Shown one piece after another: positions 1 to 8,365 of a stretch of 64,000 bases of DNA (its first letter is position 1; every line of letters starts with the position of its first letter). The notes below the pieces were generated by a model that was not told the origin of the DNA, did no database searches, and saw only the letters and a list, made by a program, of their open reading frames with translations. A program made the position numbers and the translations under genes. The DNA is from Streptomyces sp. NBC_01224 (lineage in GTDB: Bacteria; Actinomycetota; Actinomycetes; Streptomycetales; Streptomycetaceae), in the NCBI RefSeq assembly GCF_036002945.1, contig NZ_CP108529.1, positions 8,117,001 to 8,181,000 of the forward strand. Direction: 5' to 3'.

Positions 1-3000
1 CCCGCCCCCGCATCAACACCATCACCACCGAGACCGGCGCCATCACCACGGTCGCCCTCTCCGAGCCGGAGTGCGTCCGCGGCAGCAAGATGCCCAAGGC
101 CGAGGACGACAACAGCCTGTCCTGCTACCCCGTGTACTGGCCCGCCAACGGCGGCGACCCGCAACTGGACTGGTTCCACAAGTACAACGTCACCTCCGTG
201 TCCACCTCGGATCCGGCCGGCCAAAACGAGGCCGTGGAGAATTCCTATACCTACGAGAACCCCGGCTGGCACTACAACGACGACCCATTCACGCCCGAGG
301 ACGAGCGCACCTGGTCCAGCTGGCGCGGATACCAGAAAGTCACCACCTACACCGGCGACACCAGGCACCCGCAGTCCAAGACCGTCCGCCTCTACATGCA
401 GGGCATGCACGGCGACAAACGCCTGAACACCACCACACCCCGGAGCGCCACCGTTGCCGGCATCGACGTGGCAGGCCTGGACGTATCGGACGCCACCGAC
501 TACGACCAGTACGCGGGATCCCTGCGTGAGGAGCTCACTTACAACGGTGCCCAACCGGTCACCGTCACGGTCAACAACTTCTGGAACCAGCTGACCGCCA
601 GCCAGCAGCGGTCCTACGCCAACGCCAAGGCGTACTTCGTGCGCACCGGTCGCACCTACGCCTACACCTACCTGCCCCTCAGCAACACGTGGCGCCGCAG
701 CTACACCTCGCACACCTACGACGACACGTACGGCATGGTCACCCAGTCCGAAGCCATCGGCGACCAGGACAAGACCGGGGACGAGACCTGCACCCGGGTC
801 TGGTACGCGCGCAACCCCGACAAGGGACTCACCAGTCTCGTCTCCCGCACCCGAGTCGTCGGATCCGCCTGCCTGAGCTCAGGGGCCGTCATCACCGACG
901 ACAAACTGAACCTCCCCGCGAACTCCAAGACGCGCGGTGACGTGCTTTCCGACACCGCCGCCGTGTACGACAACGCCACGGCCACCGGCTGGTCGGCCTC
1001 CCAGTCCCCGACCCGAGGTCTCGCCACCTGGACCGGCAGGGCCAAGGCGTACCCGGCCGCGATCGGTACGAACGACCGCACCCCCGCCCTCGACGGCGGC
1101 TGGCAGACGGTCACCAAGACCACGTACGACACCCTCGGACGCCCGCTCAGCGTCACGGACGCCAAGGGCAACGCCACCACCACGACGTACTACCCCGCAG
1201 CGGCGGGCCCGCTCACCTCCACCGTTGTCGCTGCGCCCAAGCTCGCCTCCAACGGCCAGTCCCACAAGACGTACACCTACGTCGACCCGGCACGCGGTTC
1301 GGTCACCAGCATCCTCGACGCCAACGTCAAGAAGACCGAGAACACCTACGACGCACTCGGCCGCATCACCGACACCTGGGCACCCAACCGCAGCAAGGGC
1401 ACCGACACCCCGACGGTGAAGTACGACTACAACTTCGCCCGCGGCAGCCAGCCTTGGACCTCGGTCGCCACCATCAAGGCCGACGGCCAGAGCTACCAGA
1501 CCAGCTACGCCATCACCGACGCACTCCTGCGCCCACTCCAGACCCAGACCGCATCGCCCCTCGGCGGCCGGATCCTGACCGACACCCGCTACGACTCACG
1601 CGGCCTCGCCTACGAGACGTACGCCGACATCTACGACAACCTCAACGCCCCGGACGGCAAGTACGCCCGTGCCTCCTACGCCCACACCCCGGCCCTGACC
1701 CGGACCACGTACGACGAGGCAGCACGCCCCACGACCAGCACGTTCACCGTCTTCGGTGACGACCGGTGGTCGACCACCACCAGTTACACCGGTGACTCGA
1801 CCGCCACCACGGCGGTCAAGGGCGGCAACGCCACCCGCACCATCACCGACGCCCTGGGCCGCACCACCGAGACCCGCACCTACGCAGGCACCGAGCCGAA
1901 CGACACCGCGTACGGCGCCACCACCGGCACCGCCTACACCCGGGTGAAGTACGACTACACCCGCGACGGCAAGCAGTCGCAGATCACCGGCATCGACGAC
2001 GCCAAGTGGACCTACACCTACGACCTGTTCGGCCGCCAAACCGACACGACTGACCCGGACAAGGGCGCCTCCAGAACCGATTACACGGAGCTCGACCAGA
2101 TCGACTTCACGACCGACTCGCGTGGCGCGAAGCTGCTGTACGGCTACGACGAGATCGGCCGCAAGACTGACCTGTGGCAGACCACGAAGGCGGACGCCGA
2201 CAAGCTCGCCCACTGGAGCTACGACACTCTCCTCAAGGGCAAGCCCGACGCTTCCACCCGCTACGTCGGCGGTACCACCGGCAAGGCATACACCAAGCAG
2301 ATCACGGCCTATGACACCCTCGGCCGCGCCACGAGCACCGACGTTCTGTTGCCGGCCGACGACTCGCTGGTCATCTCCGGCGCCGTAAAGGACAAGATCA
2401 CCTTCGGTACTGACTACCGACTCGACGGCGCCGTCAACAACACCAAAGAACCCGGCATCGCCGGACTCCCCACGGAGATCGTCCAGCCGAAATACAACTC
2501 CGTCGGCCTGACCACCGAACTCTCCGGAACCAACACCTACCTCCTCGGCGTCACCTACTCCGCCCTCGGCCAAGCCGAACAGCTCACCCTCGGCGCCGGC
2601 GCCAAGAACACCTACATCACCAACAAGTACGAGGCAGGCACCGGCCGACTCACCCGCAGCCACGTCACGGACCAGACCCACCCGTACATGCTGCAGGACC
2701 TCAACTTCACCCAGGACGACGCAGGCAACGTCCAGTCCATCTTCGACCCCACCACCCTCGGCGGCACCACCAAGGCCGACAACCAGTGCTTCGAGTACGA
2801 CCTCAACCGGCGTCTGACCGAAGCCTGGACCCCCAAAACCGCCGACTGCGCAACCGATGGCCGCACCACCGCCAACCTCGACGGCGCCGCCCCGTACTGG
2901 ACCAGCTACACCTACAACAACGCCGGCCAGCGCGACACCGAGACAACCCACGCGGCCACGGGCGACGCCACCACCACGTACGGATACAAGACACCGACCG

Positions 3001-4559
3001 GCCAGCCCCACCCGCTCGTCAAGACCACGGGCGCCAAGGCCGCCACGTACGCGTACGACAAGGCGGGCAACACCACAGGACGCCCCGGCACCCAGGCCAC
3101 CCAGACCCTGGACTGGAACACCGAGGGCGAACTCGCCTCCACCACCGAACCAGCAGCCGGCACCAAACCCGCTCTGGGCACCACCTATCTCTACGACGCC
3201 GACGGCGAACTCCTCATCCGCCGCGCGACCGGAGACGGCGACACCATCCTCTACCTCGGTGCCACCGAAGTACGCCTCACCACCAAGGGCGCGACCAAGA
3301 CGGTCTCCGGCACCCGCTACTACAGCGCCGCAGGCCAGACCATCGCGGTCCGCACCGCAACGGCCGGCACCGCGGGCAGCAAGCTCAGCTTCCTCGCCGC
3401 CGACCACCACGGCACCAGCAGCATCGCCACCGACGCCACCACCCAGGACGTCACCAAGCGCTACACCACCCCCTTCGGCGCACCCCGCGGGACGAAGTCC
3501 ACGACCTGGCCCGACGACAAGGCCTTCCTGGGCAAGCCCGCCGACAGCACCACTGGGCTTACCCACATCGGCGCCCGCGAATACGACCCGGCCATTGGTC
3601 AATTCATCAGCGTCGACCCGGTACTGGACCCCGCCCAGCACCAATCCCTGAACGGCTACGCGTATGGCAACAACAACCCTGTAACGTCCGCAGACCCCAC
3701 TGGCATGTGGATCGACGACGGCACAGGCCACAGCGAGCCCCGGCCCGACGGTCCGGCGGCGCCGCCAAGCCCCACTCCGGGGAAGTCGGGAGGCACTCAT
3801 AGCGGTGGAGGCGGAGGCGGCGGCGGTGGCGGTGGCAAATCAAAGGGGACCGCGAGCACTAGTGGATCGAGTCCGACGCCAGCGCCCAGACCTGGGGTAG
3901 CACCCGAGCCGGGACCCTATGGCGGTGTCTACATGGAGGCGGAGTCGGGGCAGCTTCTGCAGGAGGCTGCACTCGCTGCCTGTGGTTGGATCCCCGCCCT
4001 CGGTCTTGGGTGCGACGCTTACGACATTGGCCGATCCGTCGATGCGGGAGATGAACTCGGTGCTGGGTTGGGGATTGTTGGGCTTCTTCCGTTTGGTGAT
4101 TTCGGAAAGCTCGGGAAGCAGTTCGAACGACTGCAGGATGCCTGGAATCTGGCCCGTCACATAAGAGGGATTGACCCTAAAAAGGTCGTCGATTCCCTAG
4201 CGGCTACTGGGCGCTTTAAGAAGTCGGCCAACCTGGCAGCCGCCACCGTTGACGTTGACGGTGTAAACCCGATGATTCTAGCCGCGATGAGTGGTAACGA
4301 AAGAAGGGCAGGCATGGTGCCCGCGCCCGGAGATGTTCATAATGGATACCCGCAGCGGTATGTTCCGACTGGCAGGGCTTCCGATTCTGAACAGAAGATA
4401 TTCAATTATCTGGCCAATGAGTTGGGCCCACCGAGTGAGTCTGTTGGCGGAACCATTCGCTTGCACACGCAGCGGGATATGTGTGATTCATGTAATGGTG
4501 TCATGAAATCATTTCAGGCAGACTATCCAGGCATTCGGATTGTGATGACTGAGGGATGA
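1..4559 (+). CDS. Rhs/YD-repeat polymorphic toxin, 3' part
   Basis: The reading frame is open from the first bases, so the 5' end lies outside the window; codons start at position 3. Most of the protein is tandem YD repeats (recurring 'YDxxGRxT'-like units) that in this family fold into a secreted or surface beta-cocoon. The conserved Rhs core ends near 3550-3710 (GLTHIGAREYDP, then FISVDPVLDP and NGYAYGNNNPVT). After it come a Gly-rich linker (about 3795-3840), a hydrophobic pre-toxin segment (about 3950-4110) and a C-terminal tip. The tip has an S-D-S-E stretch near 4383-4394 and a C-x-x-C at 4482-4493 followed by a short strand, the layout of a zinc nucleic-acid deaminase; Asp stands where His or Cys is usual. 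Base composition becomes clearly more AT-rich from about 4150, as expected for an exchangeable toxin cassette. The Rhs call is secure, the deaminase call moderate. Confidence 0.9.
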   Translation, partial: RPRINTITTETGAITTVALSEPECVRGSKMPKAEDDNSLSCYPVYWPANGGDPQLDWFHKYNVTSVSTSDPAGQNEAVENSYTYENPGWHYNDDPFTPEDERTWSSWRGYQKVTTYTGDTRHPQSKTVRLYMQGMHGDKRLNTTTPRSATVAGIDVAGLDVSDATDYDQYAGSLREELTYNGAQPVTVTVNNFWNQLTASQQRSYANAKAYFVRTGRTYAYTYLPLSNTWRRSYTSHTYDDTYGMVTQSEAIGDQDKTGDETCTRVWYARNPDKGLTSLVSRTRVVGSACLSSGAVITDDKLNLPANSKTRGDVLSDTAAVYDNATATGWSASQSPTRGLATWTGRAKAYPAAIGTNDRTPALDGGWQTVTKTTYDTLGRPLSVTDAKGNATTTTYYPAAAGPLTSTVVAAPKLASNGQSHKTYTYVDPARGSVTSILDANVKKTENTYDALGRITDTWAPNRSKGTDTPTVKYDYNFARGSQPWTSVATIKADGQSYQTSYAITDALLRPLQTQTASPLGGRILTDTRYDSRGLAYETYADIYDNLNAPDGKYARASYAHTPALTRTTYDEAARPTTSTFTVFGDDRWSTTTSYTGDSTATTAVKGGNATRTITDALGRTTETRTYAGTEPNDTAYGATTGTAYTRVKYDYTRDGKQSQITGIDDAKWTYTYDLFGRQTDTTDPDKGASRTDYTELDQIDFTTDSRGAKLLYGYDEIGRKTDLWQTTKADADKLAHWSYDTLLKGKPDASTRYVGGTTGKAYTKQITAYDTLGRATSTDVLLPADDSLVISGAVKDKITFGTDYRLDGAVNNTKEPGIAGLPTEIVQPKYNSVGLTTELSGTNTYLLGVTYSALGQAEQLTLGAGAKNTYITNKYEAGTGRLTRSHVTDQTHPYMLQDLNFTQDDAGNVQSIFDPTTLGGTTKADNQCFEYDLNRRLTEAWTPKTADCATDGRTTANLDGAAPYWTSYTYNNAGQRDTETTHAATGDATTTYGYKTPTGQPHPLVKTTGAKAATYAYDKAGNTTGRPGTQATQTLDWNTEGELASTTEPAAGTKPALGTTYLYDADGELLIRRATGDGDTILYLGATEVRLTTKGATKTVSGTRYYSAAGQTIAVRTATAGTAGSKLSFLAADHHGTSSIATDATTQDVTKRYTTPFGAPRGTKSTTWPDDKAFLGKPADSTTGLTHIGAREYDPAIGQFISVDPVLDPAQHQSLNGYAYGNNNPVTSADPTGMWIDDGTGHSEPRPDGPAAPPSPTPGKSGGTHSGGGGGGGGGGGKSKGTASTSGSSPTPAPRPGVAPEPGPYGGVYMEAESGQLLQEAALAACGWIPALGLGCDAYDIGRSVDAGDELGAGLGIVGLLPFGDFGKLGKQFERLQDAWNLARHIRGIDPKKVVDSLAATGRFKKSANLAAATVDVDGVNPMILAAMSGNERRAGMVPAPGDVHNGYPQRYVPTGRASDSEQKIFNYLANELGPPSESVGGTIRLHTQRDMCDSCNGVMKSFQADYPGIRIVMTEG

Positions 4560-4566
4560 TATTGCG

Positions 4567-4592
4567 TGGCCCGCAGTATTTTCTGCGGGCCA
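4567..4592. terminator. Intrinsic terminator between Rhs toxin and ankyrin gene
   Basis: A perfect 10-bp stem (TGGCCCGCAG / CTGCGGGCCA) with a TATTTT loop starts 8 bases after the Rhs stop codon. It sits between convergent genes and could stop transcription from both sides, although the T-run is weak. Confidence 0.75.
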
Positions 4593-4692
4593 TCGTGATT
4601 ATTCATGGTTATAGGTGCGGTGACACGCGATCCTCTCTCGTTGTCGGGTATTTCGTACTCCACTCGAGCGCGCAAATCGCACCTGTGACTAA

Positions 4693-5013
4693 TTATTCTC
4701 TTTTTATCCATGCTTCGAACAGGTCGAACGCAAGCCAATGCCCTGATACGAAGGCTAGGTGGTGGGCGGATAGCCCTTTCCCTCCATGTGAGGGTCGCAT
4801 TGGATCGGCGCCCTTGGACAGAAGGAGGGCCGTTGCGTCTACGTGTAGCGGCTCACCAGTCTGAATATGTCCATCGATCTCACCATCCACAGCGGAGTGG
4901 AGGAGCGTGAACCCATTCCATTCTTGGTGGACATCGGCCCCGGAGTCGAGAAGGTTCCTTAGCCCTTCGAGGTCATCCTGCTCAAGTGCAAGTCTTTCTG
5001 GTGTCATGTCCAT
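4693..5013 (-). CDS. Small ankyrin-repeat protein, candidate immunity protein
   Basis: This 106-residue protein has ankyrin-type helices: 'LRNLLDSGADVH', 'GFTLLHSAVDG' and 'ATALLLSKGADP' are classic repeat cores (LLxxGADxx, TxLHxA). There is no signal peptide or membrane segment, so it should be cytosolic. An AGGTGA ribosome-binding site lies about 5 bases before the ATG at 5013. It is convergent with the Rhs toxin and separated from it only by a terminator. Ankyrin proteins are a known class of immunity protein in polymorphic toxin loci, so protection against the toxin tip is a reasonable inference. The opposite strand is unusual, since immunity genes normally follow the toxin directly. It could be an unrelated adaptor. 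Confidence 0.75.
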   Translation of the reverse strand: MDMTPERLALEQDDLEGLRNLLDSGADVHQEWNGFTLLHSAVDGEIDGHIQTGEPLHVDATALLLSKGADPMRPSHGGKGLSAHHLAFVSGHWLAFDLFEAWIKRE

Positions 5014-5321
5014 GCTTTCACCTCATGCTAATTTCTGTTTGAAGCTCTGATCCTAGCCTCAATGCCGGCGGGGTGGCGCGTCAGTGCAGGTCAGGCGGGG
5101 TGCCTTTATGTTCTTCGTCAACCCTGCGCGGCCGTTTTTGAGGTGCTTCGTCCGTGCGGGGTTCATGCGGCCAGCTCGACAGTTTTGGGCTGGCGGGGCT
5201 TGGTGACTTTCGTAGCGGAGTCAGCTGCGTAATTCCGTGCAGGGGTGATGGAGGGTGCGCGTGATCGTCTGTGCGGCCGTGAGGGTGGTGCGGATGTCGA
5301 TGTGACCGAAGGGGCTGCAGG
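5014..5321. other. Intergenic stretch without a recognised gene
   Basis: No convincing gene is seen. A minus-strand frame ending at 5163 has a basic tail that resembles the end of a transposase, but too little remains to name a family. Confidence 0.4.
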
Positions 5322-5438
5322 ATGGCCGCCTTCCAGCAGCTCTACGACCAGCAGCTCGCACGCCTTCCCGGCGTCCAGCGCCTGACCTCCACCCTCGTCA
5401 TGAAGCACGTCGTCGAAGACCGCCCCCTCCCCGGATGA
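5322..5438 (+). pseudogene. Lrp/AsnC regulator, C-terminal remnant
   Basis: One frame reads 'LARLPGVQRLTSTLVMKHVV' and stops at 5436-5438. Pro-Gly-Val followed by 'TSTLVMK.VVEDRPLP' is the end of the ligand-binding RAM domain of Lrp/AsnC regulators. Only about 38 residues remain; the DNA-binding domain is gone. It lies beside an IS1380-type insertion and was probably cut during rearrangement. Confidence 0.6.
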
Positions 5439-5518
5439 CCCCGCCGCCGGTCTTGGGGACGCTTGGATGACACCACCCGGTCTCGGGGCTCCCAGACCCG
5501 GGCGAAGACCGGCGGGAC

Positions 5519-5597
5519 TGTGCGACATCTCGCGAGTTCCCCTGAGCCCCGCTGCGTCCCTATGCCGTGGCCAGGGGAACTCGCGGGATGTCGCACA
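5519..5597. repeat. 79-bp hairpin element with 26-bp inverted repeats
   Basis: The arms at 5519-5544 and 5572-5597 pair at 25 of 26 positions around a 27-base spacer. No gene overlaps it convincingly. It could be a small palindromic mobile unit (REP or MITE type) or an RNA hairpin; there is no T-run to make it a classical terminator. Confidence 0.7.
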
Positions 5598-5767
5598 ATC
5601 GAGGCGCTGGACGGCAAGGGATGCGTATGGGGCCGGGAGAGCGAGGAAGCCGCAGTTCAGGGCTGGGCTTGCTGTATTCGGATGAGACGGTGCGATGGGC
5701 CTGTCCAGGTACGGAGCACGTGCCCCTACCGGCGGAGTCCCGGAGGAACAACCCATCCGGCCCTTAG

Positions 5768-7427
5768 CCTCGATCTTTCGTGATTGGTCGTCAGCTTCGG
5801 CTGGCGGCCAATGCGTCGTTGTGGAGCGTGTGCGGGCATACGGGTGGCCCGATCGTCGCATCGGGTGGGCGCCGGATTCCACGGTTCCGGTCGGTGGCTC
5901 TTCTGCTCGTCGGGACGGGTTGTTGCTGGTCAGCGTGGGTTCGGGAGGGTGTCGAGCCGTCTGATCGCGTCTGTGATCACGTCGGTCCATGGCCAGTGGT
6001 GGGCGAATCGCAGGTGCCGTTGGCGGGCGGTGGTGATGAGTTGGGCAGCGGCGGAGAACAGCCGCAACCGCAGGCGGCGGGGCTCCCAGAGGCGGGGTTT
6101 GCCGGTCAGAGCGAGCATCGGCATCCAGGCGAGCAGGTCGAGGGCGAGCTGGACGATCTCCAGCCAGATCCGGTTCTGTGCGGTCTCGTGCAGGGGCAGG
6201 TTCCGCAGGCCGGTGGCCCGTGCGTTCCGAATGCGGTCCTCTGCCCTCGCCCGTCGGCGGTGCCTCAGTTCCAGGTCCGTGATCTTCCCGCCCGTCGTGT
6301 TGGTGGCGAAGCAGGTGAGCCGCAGGCCGTCGGCGTCGGTGAAGCGCAACTGGGCGCCGGGGTGGGGCCGTTCCTTGCGGACGATCAGCCGCATTCCCTT
6401 CGGCCAGCCCTTGAGTGTGTCGCCGTCGAGTTCGGCGGTCCAGGCGCCGTCGCGGATCTCGCCGCCCGGCTCGACCGCTGGGGTCCAGGCGGAGGCCGGG
6501 ACCTTCAACACGGCCTGATGAATCTGCTCAGTGATGGTCATCCCGACCGAGTACGACAGCCACCGGCCCCGTTTCGTGAGCCAGGCGAGGAACTCATGGG
6601 TGCCGCCCGCGGAGTCGGTACGGATCAGTGTGGACCGGCCGCGCCGGTGACGCTTGGGGAGCTGGGCCAAAGCGAGTTGAGTGGCGGTGATGTGGTCGGC
6701 GGCGGTGTTGGATCCCGCGTTCCCCGGCCGCAACAGTGCTGCCACCGGCTCCCCGGTGCCACCGCTTCCGTGGTCGACGAAGCCCATCAGGGGGTGATGT
6801 CCAAACGACTTCTTCCAGGTCGCGGCCGCGTCCTGCTTGTCGGAGTGGGCCAGGACCAGCACTCCGTCCAGGTTCACAATCACCTGGCCGCCCCTATCCG
6901 GCGCCGCATCTTTGGCCAACGTCCAGACGTACTCGCGCACTTCGGCGCGCGCCGAGCGGATCGCGGTCAGGGCCTTGTCCCCGGCCGCGGCGAGGGTGTC
7001 GATCAGCCGGGAGACCGTTGGGTCGGAGGCCACCGGCCCGAACACGGCCGGCTCGGCCCGCAGCAGTCCCGCATCGGCCAGGCAGTCCCCGCCCAGCGCG
7101 ACCGCGAGAGCCACATCCAGCAGGATCTTGCCCGGATCGTGCACCGCCCGAGGCCGCCGCCACGGCCTCAGCGCCGCCGATATCTCGGTATCCAGGCCGG
7201 TCTTACGGGCAGTCTCGACCAGCAGTACTCCGCCAGCCTGCGAGACCACCCCGCTCCCGCCGCCCTCGATGCGGACACGCGGATAGGACCCGATACGCTT
7301 CTTCACCTGAGGAGTGCTTCTTTCATGCGCCGACCTGGACCCTAGACAAGTCCCATCGTTGCAGGTCAGGAGCACTCTTCGCGTTTCCGATCACGCATCG
7401 GACACCCAGCCACGTGAAAGCCCGAGG
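5768..7427 (-). mobile_element. IS1380-family insertion sequence, complete
   Basis: The element is 1660 bp. Its ends begin CCTCGATCTTTCGTG (left) and, on the other strand, CCTCGGGCTTTCACG (right), matching at 11 of 15 positions as imperfect terminal repeats. It is flanked by TTAG at 5764-5767 and 7428-7431, a 4-bp target duplication typical of this family. One transposase gene fills most of it. Confidence 0.85.
5930..7306 (-). CDS. IS1380-family transposase (DDE)
   Basis: The protein shows the family pattern: an N-terminal 'SYPRVRIEGGGSGVVSQAG', a first catalytic Asp in 'VNLDGVLVLAHSDKQDA', a second in 'RTDSAGGTHEF', and a basic C-terminal 'KPRLWEPRRLRLRLFSAAA' ending near 'HHWPWTDVI'. From the GTG at 7306 it is about 458 residues, a normal length; an in-frame GTG at 7375 would add 23 residues of unlikely sequence, and neither start has a strong ribosome-binding site. 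No frameshift is seen, so it may be active. It catalyses cut-and-paste movement of the surrounding element. Confidence 0.9.
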   Translation of the reverse strand: MKKRIGSYPRVRIEGGGSGVVSQAGGVLLVETARKTGLDTEISAALRPWRRPRAVHDPGKILLDVALAVALGGDCLADAGLLRAEPAVFGPVASDPTVSRLIDTLAAAGDKALTAIRSARAEVREYVWTLAKDAAPDRGGQVIVNLDGVLVLAHSDKQDAAATWKKSFGHHPLMGFVDHGSGGTGEPVAALLRPGNAGSNTAADHITATQLALAQLPKRHRRGRSTLIRTDSAGGTHEFLAWLTKRGRWLSYSVGMTITEQIHQAVLKVPASAWTPAVEPGGEIRDGAWTAELDGDTLKGWPKGMRLIVRKERPHPGAQLRFTDADGLRLTCFATNTTGGKITDLELRHRRRARAEDRIRNARATGLRNLPLHETAQNRIWLEIVQLALDLLAWMPMLALTGKPRLWEPRRLRLRLFSAAAQLITTARQRHLRFAHHWPWTDVITDAIRRLDTLPNPR

Positions 7428-7500
7428 TTAGCCTCGATCTTTCGTGATTGGTCGTCAGCTTCGGCTGGCGGCCAATGCGTCGTTGTGGAGCGTGTGCGGG
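7428..7500 (-). mobile_element. Target duplication plus truncated second IS1380 left end
   Basis: These 73 bp repeat 5764-5836 without a mismatch: TTAG followed by the first 69 bp of the IS1380-type element. The copy ends exactly where the IS6-type element begins at 7501. It is the stub of a tandem second copy whose body was lost when the IS6-type element arrived or recombined. Confidence 0.85.
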
Positions 7501-8365
7501 GGCGTTGTCACGTTGGCTGACTGGCGTGGGATGATCTTCGTGGAGGTCGTATCGGGAAGGGGACTGCTCGTGTCGTCCGTGTCGCCGTCGTACCGGGGGC
7601 ACCGGTACCCCGTCGAGATCATCTCCCACTGCGTGTGGCTGTACCACCGGTTCCCGCTGTCGTTCCGGGAGGTCGAGGAACTGATGCTCGAGCGCGGCGT
7701 GGTCGTCTCCTACGAAACCGTCCGGCGGTGGTGCCTGAAGTTCGGTCAGGCCTATGCCAACGCGCTGCGTCGCCGGCGTCCGCGTCCCGGCGACAAATGG
7801 CACCTGGACGAGGTCTTCATCAAGATCAACGGTGAGCTGAAGTACCTGTGGCGCGCGGTGGACCAGGACGGCAACGTGCTTGACATCCTCGTGCAGAACA
7901 GACGCGACAAGGCCGCGGCCAGGCGTTTCTTCCGCAAACTCCTCAAGAAGACCCGCTCGGTGCCACGGGTGGTGGTCACGGACAAGCTCCGCAGTTACGG
8001 GGCCGCCCACCGCGAGGTGATGCCTTCCGTCGAGCACCGCTCCCACAAGGGCCTCAACAACCGGGCCGAGAACTCCCACCAGCCGACCCGGCAACGAGAA
8101 CGCGCCATGAAGGGCTTCCGCAGCGTCGGCGGAGCCCAACAGTTCCTGTCCGCGTTCAGCGACATCTCACCCCACTTCCGACCCCGACGCCACCTGATGA
8201 CCGCCACCAACCACCGCGCCGAAATGACCGTCCGCTTCGCGATCTGGGAACAGATCACTGGCACCGCCGGCCTGCCCGCCACGACCTGAGCGCGGAGACG
8301 GAACCGACCCCAGCACGTCCCGGCGCCCCGCCAAGCGCCAACACCCTCGACAACGTGACAACGCC
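7501..8365 (+). mobile_element. IS6-family insertion sequence, complete
   Basis: The ends at 7501-7515 and 8351-8365 form a perfect 15-bp inverted repeat (GGCGTTGTCACGTTG), giving an 865-bp element around one transposase gene. The 8 bases on either side (TGTGCGGG and AGCCGAGG) do not match, so there is no target duplication. This fits replicative transposition or later deletion beside the element. Confidence 0.88.
7570..8289 (+). CDS. IS6-family transposase
   Basis: The 239-residue protein is a full-length IS6/IS26-type DDE transposase. It starts with 'YRGHRYPVEIISHCVWLYHR', has a helix-turn-helix ('VVVSYETVRRWCLKFG'), first Asp in 'WHLDEVFIKING', second Asp in 'VTDKLRSYGAAH' and Glu in 'NNRAENSHQPTRQRER'. 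The GTG at 7570 follows an AAGGGG site with 7-base spacing; an earlier ATG at 7444 lies inside the IS1380 stub and is not a natural start. Replicative, co-integrate-forming movement is typical of the family and would explain the deletion of the neighbouring IS1380 copy. Confidence 0.92.
   Translation: MSSVSPSYRGHRYPVEIISHCVWLYHRFPLSFREVEELMLERGVVVSYETVRRWCLKFGQAYANALRRRRPRPGDKWHLDEVFIKINGELKYLWRAVDQDGNVLDILVQNRRDKAAARRFFRKLLKKTRSVPRVVVTDKLRSYGAAHREVMPSVEHRSHKGLNNRAENSHQPTRQRERAMKGFRSVGGAQQFLSAFSDISPHFRPRRHLMTATNHRAEMTVRFAIWEQITGTAGLPATT

Noticed and set aside
1596..3800. A 734-codon minus-strand open frame inside the Rhs gene
   Set aside because: It is the Gly/Val-rich antisense shadow of GC-biased codons; it has no motifs or ribosome-binding site, and the plus strand has clear YD repeats.
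5163..5990. A 275-codon minus-strand frame between the ankyrin gene and the IS1380 element
   Set aside because: Composition looks random, it crosses the inverted repeat and the IS end, and no domain is visible; at most its last 30 codons could be transposase debris.
5780..7345. A 521-codon plus-strand frame over the IS1380 element
   Set aside because: It is antisense to a well-motifed transposase and shows no family resemblance.
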